Assembly: GCF_019837165.1 (NCBI RefSeq)
Contig: NZ_JAGYHC010000001.1
Coordinates: 1,674,001-1,738,000, forward strand
Source of the DNA: Virgibacillus sp. NKC19-3
GTDB taxonomy: Bacteria > Bacillota > Bacilli > Bacillales > Amphibacillaceae
DNA length: 64,000 nt
Reading direction: 5' to 3'
Shown here: positions 56,135-64,000 of the stretch, in pieces
How the letters are laid out: each line of letters begins with the position of its first letter
How positions within the stretch are numbered: the stretch's first letter is position 1
Made by a program: the position numbers and the translations under genes
The notes under the pieces: model-generated
Told to the model about the DNA's origin: nothing
Seen by the model: the letters and a program-made list of their open reading frames with translations, nothing else
Database searches by the model: none

Positions 56135-58699
56135 ATGATTACATCAGAAGAGATAAAAGGAAGACTTTGGGATGGTGCAAATAGATTAAGAGGATCAATG
56201 GATGCAAGTCGTTATAAAGACTATATGTTAGGTTTAATGTTCTATAAATTCCTAAGTGATAAAACGTTAGAGGCTTTTAAAGTAACGAGTGGTGAGCAAA
56301 CAGATGACGAAACGGAATTGGTTGAATCATATCGGGAAGCCTATAAAGAATACGGAGAAGATTTAGTAATAATGATTCGTGATGTGTTAGGTTACTATGT
56401 GCTGCCCGATTATTTATATCAAACATGGTTGCAGGATATTCAAACGGGAGATTTTGAAGTACAAAAGGTAACAGATAGTTTAAATAACTTCGAACGAACA
56501 GTTGCAATCTCAAATGACTCTGATGATTTCAAGGGATTATTTGCTAATTCTACACTTGATTTGACTGATACGGCTTTAGGGAGCAATTTAAATGAACGTA
56601 GTAAAAATATAAAGGCCCTCATTTTACTTTTTGTCGATTTAGATATGGTTGCTTTACAAAAAGGTGATGTTTTAGGTGACGCATATGAATACTTAATTGG
56701 ACAATTTGCAATGGAGTCAGGAAAAAAAGCTGGAGAGTTCTACACGCCACGTCAAGTAAGTGAAGTGATGGCACGAATTGTAGCGGAAACATCAAGCATC
56801 AAGTCCATTTATGACCCAACGGTTGGTTCAGGCTCGTTATTATTAACAGTTGGAAAGCATCTAACAGAAGAAGCACAAAAAAATATTCATTATTATGGCC
56901 AGGAAAAAAACACAGCGACCTATAACCTAACACGTATGAACTTACTTTTACATGGAGTACGCCCTGAGAATATGACTGTTAAAAATGGGGATACATTAGG
57001 ACAGGATTGGCCGGAAGATCCACAGCGGCCAAATGAAGGGGTACTGTTTGATTCGGTGGTAATGAATCCACCATATTCCGCTAAAAATTGGAATAATGAA
57101 GAGCTAAAAGTAAGTGACCCACGGTTTGAAGTTGCAGGTGTCATCCCGCCTGATTCAAAAGGAGATTATGCATTCCTGTTACATGGATTGTTTCACCTGG
57201 GTCAAAATGGAACAATGGCAATCGTTCTGCCACATGGTGTGTTGTTTAGAGGTGGGACAGAAGGTGAGATACGGAAACGGTTATTAGAGAAGAACTATAT
57301 CGATACGATTATCGGCTTGCCTGATAAAATGTTTACCAATACAGGCATCCCAGTTACAGTTATCATTTTGAAGAAGAATCGTGAGCTTGGTGCGCCTGTT
57401 TTAATGATTGATGCTTCTAAAAGCTTTATTAAAGTAGGAAAACAAAACGTCTTACAAGAAAAAGATATTGCGAAGATTGTCGATATATATACAGAACGTA
57501 AATCCGAAAAAGGATATAGCTATTTAGCAGAACAAAAGGATATAATTGAAAATGAATATAACTTAAACATTCCCCGTTATATTAACTCGGTTGAAGATGA
57601 TATTGCACAGAATGTAGATGCACATCTATATGGTGGGATTCCACGTGCTGACATTGAACAATTAAACGTGTTACAGCAAACAGTACCGAATCTTTTGGAG
57701 CAATCACTAGAGGAGATTCGTCCCGGCTATGTTACGTTAACAAAAACAATTGATGAACTGATGAAGGTAGTTTTACAAGATGACCGTGTCGAGAAAAAGG
57801 CGGAAGAAATGAAAGCAAGTATAAAGGAATATACGGATGGATATTGGGAAGTGCTTAAAAATATCACAGATCTAAGTGATATACCGGATGTAAAAGAACG
57901 TATGTTAACGGATATTAAAAATACTCTATCATTGTTTAATCATGTCAATACGTATGATGGTTATCAAGTTATTGCAGAAATTTGGGAGGAGATGTTAATA
58001 GAAGATACAGAGAAGATTGCAAACAGTGATTTTTATACAGTTGGTCGTAAACGTGAACCGAATATGGTGACAAAAGGTTCAGGCAAAACGAAACGTAACG
58101 AACAAGATGGTTGGGTCGGTATGATTGTTCCGAATGACTTAATTAAAAATCATTTGTATGCAGATGATTTGGCTCAAATCGAATCGAAGAGGGAACGGTT
58201 ACAAGAATTTGAATCACAATTGGCAGAATTAGTTGAAGCTACAAAAGTGGAAGAGAGCGAAGAAGAATTTGCGTTAAGTGATGCACTCAATGCAAATGAA
58301 GATGGATTTACGGCTAGTGGAGTAAAGGCAGAATTAAAAGCGACAAAAAAGGACTCATCAGCTTATGCGTTATTAAAAACAGTAGAAAACATGATAAGTG
58401 AAAAGTCAAAGTTAGATAAAGATGTGAAAGCATCGGAAAAGGAACTAAAAGTGCAGACAGAAGACCGTATTTTAGCCTTAACAGATGAGGAAATTGATTT
58501 TCTTGTGTATGAAAAGTGGTTCGGGAACGTGACGGAAAAAATGATTCGTTTGATTGAAGCCCCATTAAAAAATGAGATTCAAGCGGTTGAAATGTTACAA
58601 GAACGCTATACAAATACATTAACGTCAATCGAAGAAGAAAGTGAACAATTAGAAAATGATTTTGAAGAAATGATGCAACAATTGGTGGTGACTGACTAA
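56135..58699 (+). CDS. hsdM: Type I restriction-modification methyltransferase HsdM, extended
   Basis: The 854-aa protein has an HsdM N-domain (residues 10-165), GEFYTPRQVSEVM near 203, SAM site YDPTVGSGSLLL near 227 and the catalytic NPPY near 311, which marks an adenine N6-methyltransferase. Common HsdM proteins have about 500 residues; the extra 330 here are helical and highly charged (TDRIL... and QEFESQLAELVEATKVEESE). The ribosome-binding site AGGGGAA lies ahead. The stop overlaps the hsdS start (TAATGG). Confidence 0.92.
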   Translation: MITSEEIKGRLWDGANRLRGSMDASRYKDYMLGLMFYKFLSDKTLEAFKVTSGEQTDDETELVESYREAYKEYGEDLVIMIRDVLGYYVLPDYLYQTWLQDIQTGDFEVQKVTDSLNNFERTVAISNDSDDFKGLFANSTLDLTDTALGSNLNERSKNIKALILLFVDLDMVALQKGDVLGDAYEYLIGQFAMESGKKAGEFYTPRQVSEVMARIVAETSSIKSIYDPTVGSGSLLLTVGKHLTEEAQKNIHYYGQEKNTATYNLTRMNLLLHGVRPENMTVKNGDTLGQDWPEDPQRPNEGVLFDSVVMNPPYSAKNWNNEELKVSDPRFEVAGVIPPDSKGDYAFLLHGLFHLGQNGTMAIVLPHGVLFRGGTEGEIRKRLLEKNYIDTIIGLPDKMFTNTGIPVTVIILKKNRELGAPVLMIDASKSFIKVGKQNVLQEKDIAKIVDIYTERKSEKGYSYLAEQKDIIENEYNLNIPRYINSVEDDIAQNVDAHLYGGIPRADIEQLNVLQQTVPNLLEQSLEEIRPGYVTLTKTIDELMKVVLQDDRVEKKAEEMKASIKEYTDGYWEVLKNITDLSDIPDVKERMLTDIKNTLSLFNHVNTYDGYQVIAEIWEEMLIEDTEKIANSDFYTVGRKREPNMVTKGSGKTKRNEQDGWVGMIVPNDLIKNHLYADDLAQIESKRERLQEFESQLAELVEATKVEESEEEFALSDALNANEDGFTASGVKAELKATKKDSSAYALLKTVENMISEKSKLDKDVKASEKELKVQTEDRILALTDEEIDFLVYEKWFGNVTEKMIRLIEAPLKNEIQAVEMLQERYTNTLTSIEEESEQLENDFEEMMQQLVVTD

Positions 58700-59961
58700 T
58701 GGAGCAAAGGAAATTAGTACCGAGGAGAAGGTTTGCAGGGTTTGTGGATGAGTGGAGTGAACGGAAGTTAGAAAAGACTCTTGATTTAATCAAAGATGGA
58801 ACTCATGGCACACATAAAAATGTTGAGAATGGCGTTTTCCTTTTAAGTGCGAAGAATATAAAAAATGGGAAAATACATATAGATGATTCTGATAGAAAAA
58901 TTTCTGAAGTTGAATACGAAGCCATTCATAAAACATTTGAACTTAAAATAGGTGACGTTTTATTAACCATTGTTGGCTCTATTGGGGAAAGTGCAATTAT
59001 TCATGATGCAGTCGGCTTTACATTTCAACGTAGTGTTGCTTACCTTAGGCCAAATGAAAAAATTGTTTCAGAGTTCTTATATGCAATCATTAACACTAGT
59101 GAATTTCAGAAGGAATTAAAAAATAAACAAGTAAACTCAGCGCAATCTGGGATTTATTTAGGAGATTTGTCAGAAATACCGATTTTTTTTCCATGTATTG
59201 AAGAACAACAAAGAATTGGTAGTTTTTTCAAGCAACTAGACGAGATGATTGGAACCCAACAACGTAAAGTAGAGAAAGTAAAAGCGTTAAAATCTGCTTA
59301 TCTTGCTGAAATGTTTCCTGCTGAAGGTGAATGTGTGCCGAAAAGACGATTTGCAGGGTTTACGGGGGCGTGGGAAGAACGATATTTATTTGATAACATA
59401 AAAAGAATTATTGATTTTCGAGGAAGAACCCCAAAAAAACTAGGTTTAAAATGGAGTGATATAGGATATCTTGCTTTATCTGCATTGAATGTTAAAAATG
59501 GCTATATTGATTTTAAAGCTGATGCTTATTATGGTAATCAAGATTTATATGATAAATGGATGCTAGGAAGTGAATTAAAAAAGGGGCAGGTTTTATTTAC
59601 GACAGAGGCACCTATGGGAAATGTGGCACAAGTACCTGATAATAGGGGCTATATATTAAGTCAACGGACAATAGCCTTTGTTGTTATTCCCGAAAAGATT
59701 ACTGACGATTTTCTTGCTGTACTTTTGCATTCACCTAGAACGTTTGCAAAACTATCTATATTGTCCAGTGGTGGAACAGCTAAAGGGGTGAGTCAAAAAT
59801 CATTAGAACAATTTAAAGTTGCTGTACCAGTAAATTTAAAGGAGCAACAAAAAATCGGCAAGTTTTTCAAACAACTAGACGATAAAATCACCAATGCTGA
59901 ACGAAAATTAGAAAAGCTAAAAGCGATGAAACAAGCGTTTTTACATGAGATGTTTGTATAG
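58699..59961 (+). CDS. hsdS: Type I restriction-modification specificity subunit HsdS
   Basis: The 420-aa protein has two halves with the same plan: RRRFAGFVDEW and KRRFAGFTGAW each open a target-recognition domain. IGSFFKQLDEM...LKSAYLAEMFP and IGKFFKQLDDK...MKQAFLHEMFV each close one. Each domain reads one half of a bipartite DNA site. The repeated helices could permit recombination between halves. No second hsdS or invertase is in the window. It abuts hsdR. Confidence 0.93.
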   Translation: MEQRKLVPRRRFAGFVDEWSERKLEKTLDLIKDGTHGTHKNVENGVFLLSAKNIKNGKIHIDDSDRKISEVEYEAIHKTFELKIGDVLLTIVGSIGESAIIHDAVGFTFQRSVAYLRPNEKIVSEFLYAIINTSEFQKELKNKQVNSAQSGIYLGDLSEIPIFFPCIEEQQRIGSFFKQLDEMIGTQQRKVEKVKALKSAYLAEMFPAEGECVPKRRFAGFTGAWEERYLFDNIKRIIDFRGRTPKKLGLKWSDIGYLALSALNVKNGYIDFKADAYYGNQDLYDKWMLGSELKKGQVLFTTEAPMGNVAQVPDNRGYILSQRTIAFVVIPEKITDDFLAVLLHSPRTFAKLSILSSGGTAKGVSQKSLEQFKVAVPVNLKEQQKIGKFFKQLDDKITNAERKLEKLKAMKQAFLHEMFV

Positions 59962-62900
59962 ATGGGAGTGAGTAATGTGAGTAATGCACCAAAGAACGCT
60001 TCAGAGAAGACGTTCCAAGACAATTTTGTCAAAGAGATGCAAAAGTATAAATGGGAAGCACCTGACTTTTTAAATGGTAATAAACAAAAAGTTACTGTGA
60101 AACGTTTGATCGATCACTGGCGGGATGAGATAAACCGTATTAATGCCGACCAATTGGAAGGTGTACCATTAACAGATAATGAGTTTAGCCAAGTGATGGC
60201 ACAAGTGAAGCAAATTGCGAATAGCTATGAAGCAGCTAAAATATTAGCGATGGAACAATCAAAAGGAAAGATTGATGGCATATACCGTGACGACCATCCC
60301 GACATTACAAGACAACAAATTACGCTAACGATTTTCAAAAAGGCACAGGTTAGTGGTGGTGATTCAAGTTATCGTATTGCTAGAGAAGTAGAATCACAAA
60401 ATGATAACCGTTTTGACCTAGTGTTACTTATTAATGGTTTGCCACTCATTAATATCGAACAAAAACGAACAGATAAGACGTTAGATGAAGCATTTAATCA
60501 GTTCAAGCGTTATTACCGTGATGGAGAATACACCCATAATTTCATGGCTTTTTCTCAAATGATGGTTATTACATCGGAAGTTGCGACTCGTTATTTTGCA
60601 ACACCAAAAACTATTAAGGATTTTAACCCAAGCTTTGTATTCCATTGGGCTGATGAAAATAATAAACCGGTCAACCATTGGGAAGATGTTATCTGCCAAT
60701 TTCTGATGATTCCGATGGCACATCAAATTGTTGGTGACTATTTAGTTATTGATGAAGCCAAAGAAGAAGAAAATAGACGTCATATGATTATGCGGCCATA
60801 TCAAGTACATGCTCTACAAGCAGTAGAAGGCGCTGCATTTGGATGGGATAACGAAAATAGAATTCCACATGGTGGTTTTGTTTGGCACACTACGGGGTCA
60901 GGAAAAACGATTACGAGTTTTAAAACAGCTTTATTTTTATCAACTCGAGGAGGATTCGACAAAGTCGTGTTTCTAGTTGACCGTAGAGAGTTGGATAACC
61001 GGACGAGTGAGAACTTTAAAGCATATGCTGCATATGAACCTGTTTCTGTTGATGATACAAAGCATACATATCAACTTAGAAAAATACTGAAATCATCTAA
61101 CGGTGGGATTGTCGTCACAACGACATTCAAATTGAATGCGTTAGTAAAAGAGCTAGAAGAAGCACAAGATGAAAGTATAGCAAACAAGCGGATCGTTTTT
61201 ATCATTGATGAGGCCCATCGTACGACAATGGGGAATATGATGGGAACGATCAAACAGTATTTTAGAAAAAATGGATTTTTCTTCGGCTATACAGGAACAC
61301 CTTTATTTGATGAGAACAAAATAAAGGGAAAAATTAACGAAAAAAGTGAAGTAATCAATACAACAGAGAAATTATTCGGTCCGCAACTTCACCAATATAC
61401 CATTGATGAGGCAATTGGTGATAAAAACGTGCTAGGTTTTTATGTCGATTATATGAATACAGGCGAATTTTCGAGTTATGATGATTTAAGAGAACAAATT
61501 ATGGAACAGTTGAAACAAGAGCAACCTGATATGGCCGAACGGGAAATGGAACGCCTTGTATATAGTTGGTCAGAATTGGAAGTGGAACAGCAAGCACAAA
61601 AAAGAGACATCCTTGTGTATCACGATGATACGCATATTCCACGTGTGGTAGAGGAGATATTAAATAAATGGCCATCCCAATCACAGGGACAAGTATTCAA
61701 CGCCATTTTGACAGTTGCCTATAAAAAGCGAGTGATTGCTTTTTATGATGAATTTAAGAAGCAATTAGAAGGTCGTAATGATATTCAATTAAACGTGGCG
61801 ATGACGTTTAGTTTTGGAGGGGATGAAGAAAACGAACCGGTAGATCCAAGTGTCATAGAAGAGATGTTTCGAGATTATGCTTCTTTTACAGGGATTGAAT
61901 TTGTCGCCGACGATAAGAAGCATGGGGAAGATGCTTACTATGAAGATGTTGTCGAACGGGCAACACGTGGTGGTAGTGGAAGAAATCCGAAGAATATTGA
62001 CCTAGTTATCGTTGCAGACCAATTACTGACAGGATATGATTCCAAATTCATCAATACGTTATACGTGGACCGTCCACTTGAACTACAAAAACTTGTTCAA
62101 GCTTATTCTAGAACGAATCGTATATACGGTGAAGAAAAAGAGTTTGGCTCGATTATAAATTTTAAATATCCAAGAATCACAGAGGATATGGTTAATCAGG
62201 CACTAAAATTATATGGTAGTGGAGGCAAAAGTAGTAAGGCCATTGTTGAACCTTATGACACAGCCGTAGAAAAGTTCGCAATCAAAGTAAGTGAAATGAC
62301 TCCTACGCTGCCTAACCCAACGAGTTGGCAAGAGATCACACATGATCAGGAGAAAAAAGAGGCTTTTATTCTTGCATACAAAGACAGTTCGGAGCAATTA
62401 AATTTCGTGGAACAGTATTATGAGTTTAAATGGGATGAACAAACGTTTGGTATCGATGAACATACATGGTTGCGCTATGTAGGTGCATATAAAAATTTAA
62501 CTTGGGAAGAAAGAGACCCTGATCCTGTTACATCTCCAAACGCTCTAGCCGGAAAAACAAAGCTAGCAGGCACGCAAGTAATCGATGCTAATCATATCCT
62601 TAATTTAATTGGGGAAAAGGCTGTTTCATCTGATGGTAAACAAACCGTTGATACAGAAACATTACGTATCATTTATCAGCAAATAGAAGAATTAAGTAAC
62701 ATGGGGGATCATGAACAAGCAGAGCTTTTAAAAGAGTTTGTAATAGAGGAACTTGAGCCCGGAAATGTGTCAAGTGGAGTTAACTTTGACGAAGCGTTTG
62801 ATAATTGGAAGAATGATAAAATGAAAGTAATACTCCAAGAGTCTGCTGAAGAATGGGGAGTAGATGGTGATATTCTTAAAGATTCAGTTGAAGCATATTC

Positions 62901-63063
62901 TGTTACAAGATCTGATGATATCCCCTTTAAAGATGACTTATTTGGTAGTGTGGAATTTGAATCGGCAATGAACCAAAAGGGAAAAAATAAGTTAGAACAT
63001 AATATTGAGTTAATGAAATTTCTTCGTGAGGAAATACCGAAAATTAAATCGAAATATGATTAA
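59962..63063 (+). CDS. hsdR: Type I restriction endonuclease HsdR
   Basis: The 1033-aa protein has nuclease motif FDLVLLINGLPLINIEQKR near residue 151 (Asp...Glu-X-Lys). Helicase motor: HTTGSGKT near 311, IIDEAHRT near 414, YTGTPLF, and QAYSRTNRIYGEE for motif VI. It translocates DNA and cuts unmodified targets as part of the HsdR-M-S complex. A GTG at 59977 has the better-spaced GGGAGTGAG and may be the real start. Confidence 0.93.
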   Translation: MGVSNVSNAPKNASEKTFQDNFVKEMQKYKWEAPDFLNGNKQKVTVKRLIDHWRDEINRINADQLEGVPLTDNEFSQVMAQVKQIANSYEAAKILAMEQSKGKIDGIYRDDHPDITRQQITLTIFKKAQVSGGDSSYRIAREVESQNDNRFDLVLLINGLPLINIEQKRTDKTLDEAFNQFKRYYRDGEYTHNFMAFSQMMVITSEVATRYFATPKTIKDFNPSFVFHWADENNKPVNHWEDVICQFLMIPMAHQIVGDYLVIDEAKEEENRRHMIMRPYQVHALQAVEGAAFGWDNENRIPHGGFVWHTTGSGKTITSFKTALFLSTRGGFDKVVFLVDRRELDNRTSENFKAYAAYEPVSVDDTKHTYQLRKILKSSNGGIVVTTTFKLNALVKELEEAQDESIANKRIVFIIDEAHRTTMGNMMGTIKQYFRKNGFFFGYTGTPLFDENKIKGKINEKSEVINTTEKLFGPQLHQYTIDEAIGDKNVLGFYVDYMNTGEFSSYDDLREQIMEQLKQEQPDMAEREMERLVYSWSELEVEQQAQKRDILVYHDDTHIPRVVEEILNKWPSQSQGQVFNAILTVAYKKRVIAFYDEFKKQLEGRNDIQLNVAMTFSFGGDEENEPVDPSVIEEMFRDYASFTGIEFVADDKKHGEDAYYEDVVERATRGGSGRNPKNIDLVIVADQLLTGYDSKFINTLYVDRPLELQKLVQAYSRTNRIYGEEKEFGSIINFKYPRITEDMVNQALKLYGSGGKSSKAIVEPYDTAVEKFAIKVSEMTPTLPNPTSWQEITHDQEKKEAFILAYKDSSEQLNFVEQYYEFKWDEQTFGIDEHTWLRYVGAYKNLTWEERDPDPVTSPNALAGKTKLAGTQVIDANHILNLIGEKAVSSDGKQTVDTETLRIIYQQIEELSNMGDHEQAELLKEFVIEELEPGNVSSGVNFDEAFDNWKNDKMKVILQESAEEWGVDGDILKDSVEAYSVTRSDDIPFKDDLFGSVEFESAMNQKGKNKLEHNIELMKFLREEIPKIKSKYD

Positions 63064-63222
63064 TTAAATAAGTTTCCTGTATATAGCCTGCCAGCGTATA
63101 TTTTGACTACCTTTTATGAAAAATCCGTTTAAACTTGGGAAAACGTTGATTTAAACCGGTATGTGAATTTTCCATGTAATATGGAATAAATTAAAAATAT
63201 ACAAGGATTTGGAGGAACATCA

Positions 63223-64000
63223 TTGAAAGTAAACGAACTCCGAGCAAAAACAGACAACATGAAGAAAGATGAACTCCAGGTACTGGTCGCTGAGATGTAC
63301 AAACAAATACCGAAAAAGGTACGTGAAGAAAAACAAATTGATACACTTATCGATAATCCGCAAGTTTTCAAACAGGAAAAGAAAAAGGGGAAACAAGCAA
63401 AGGAAAAACCGGATTTTGCAAGTGTCGAGGATGAAGCGAAAACGTTTATGGAAAATGCCTGGGAGCAAAATTATTTTGCACCTAACCGCGAAATTCCTAA
63501 AAAAGAACGTTCCAAATGGCGGTTTACAGCTAAACGATTGGTGGATCAAATAACGGAACTCGGCCGCGAACCGGAATACCGCATGGAGTGCATCCACCTT
63601 TTAGAAGAATTATATCGGTTGTTTACGTATGCTTCGGGACATGTTGTATTTTCGAGTGATGAGCCTTTTTACACGATGCGAATTCCGCAGCTGGACTTCT
63701 TGAATCGTTTAATCACACTAAAAAAAGAAGAACAGGTGCCAGATAAATGGATTTCCGACTCCCTACAACTAATTGCAGGTAATGAAAACAATCATAATAT
63801 ATTACCCAGTGAATTGCTGGGGATGATGACTGGTATGTTAAACAATGCCCCACTCAAAGAGAAGGCTGGCCAGATCGCAGAAGATTTAGTTTACAAAAAA
63901 GAGACATACATAAAACAAACGAAGAAAATGGACTGGAGAGCAAAGTACGAAGCCGAGGAATATATTAACATATTGGTAGAAATGGTGTTCATATTGCAAA
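63223..64000 (+). CDS. Unrecognised protein, 3' truncated by the window end
   Basis: At least 259 residues from a TTG with GGAGG 7 bp upstream; the frame is still open at the last base. The N-terminal 80 residues are Lys/Glu-rich (MKKDELQVLVAEMYKQIP, KQEKKKGKQAKEK). Then comes WEQNYFAPNREIPKKERSKW and a helical section (HLLEELYRLFTYASGHVVFSSDEPFY). No catalytic motif or membrane helix is visible. It is 159 bp after hsdR on the same strand and could be an RM-island accessory gene or an unrelated host gene. Confidence 0.6.
   Translation, partial: MKVNELRAKTDNMKKDELQVLVAEMYKQIPKKVREEKQIDTLIDNPQVFKQEKKKGKQAKEKPDFASVEDEAKTFMENAWEQNYFAPNREIPKKERSKWRFTAKRLVDQITELGREPEYRMECIHLLEELYRLFTYASGHVVFSSDEPFYTMRIPQLDFLNRLITLKKEEQVPDKWISDSLQLIAGNENNHNILPSELLGMMTGMLNNAPLKEKAGQIAEDLVYKKETYIKQTKKMDWRAKYEAEEYINILVEMVFILQ

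Noticed and set aside
59000-59960. HsdS inversion or phase-variation system
   Set aside because: The two half-repeats are ordinary conserved regions of one HsdS; no second hsdS, invertase or long inverted repeat is present in the window.
1-64000. tRNA, rRNA, CRISPR array, transposase or prophage genes
   Set aside because: I scanned for these and found none that could be supported.

Overview
The window looks like a piece of chromosome from a low-GC, spore-forming, probably halotolerant member of the Bacillaceae (Oceanobacillus/Virgibacillus-like). Three things point there. Long runs of genes follow the Bacillus subtilis order (yrrT-mccAB; yheA; yhaR-yhzC-yhaQP-yhaO-yhaN-yhaM-yhaL-prsA-yhaI; yhaH-hit-ecsAB-yhaA; yhgC/hmoB-pbpF-hemEHY; yhfH-yhfI). 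Sporulation genes are present (an alpha/beta SASP, a YjcZ-like peptide, YhaL). Several exported proteins are very acidic and there is an expanded glycine-betaine uptake locus.

Layout. 1-3.4 kb: an operon that recycles S-adenosylhomocysteine sulfur to cysteine (methyltransferase, LuxS, MccA, MccB), with luxS where B. subtilis has mtnN. 3.4-9.7 kb: M20 dipeptidase, benzil reductase-like SDR, a YjcZ-like peptide, a repeat element, an ABC exporter with a frameshifted permease, and methionine aminopeptidase. 9.9-12.8 kb: an NhaC-type antiporter behind a T-box whose specifier reads UAC (Tyr), divergent from azlC and a frameshifted azlD. 12.7-19.4 kb: CDF metal exporter, IDEAL protein, FumC, SASP, MsmX with a PucR-type regulator, YheA. 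19.9-30.9 kb: the yha block (enoyl-CoA hydratase, YhaQP exporter, YhaON nuclease/ATPase pair, YhaM exonuclease, YhaL, PrsA) with an extra GbsR-type regulator inserted before yhaM. 31-39 kb: a compatible-solute locus with three betaine-binding lipoproteins in two circularly permuted topologies, a second GbsR-type regulator and one opuA ATPase/permease set. 39-45 kb: YhaH, Hit, EcsAB, an amidohydrolase, a ferritin-like protein, a PAP2 phosphatase. 45-55.9 kb: a DsbB-like/thioredoxin pair, HmoB, PbpF, HemE-HemH-HemY, oligoendopeptidase F, YhfH, YhfI. 56-64 kb: a type I restriction-modification operon (hsdM-hsdS-hsdR) placed after yhfI, followed by an unrecognised gene that runs off the end.

Between genes there are at least five miniature repeat elements with terminal inverted repeats in two or three families, one common Bacillaceae GC-rich repeat, many rho-independent terminators, and an unexplained pair of tandem 14-bp-stem hairpins (31603-31705). 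Four genes (the 7.3-kb permease, azlD, yhaP, opuAA) each need exactly one added base at a G/C run to restore a full-length family protein. This looks more like a systematic homopolymer sequencing error than four real pseudogenes. No tRNA, rRNA, CRISPR array or insertion sequence with a transposase was recognised.
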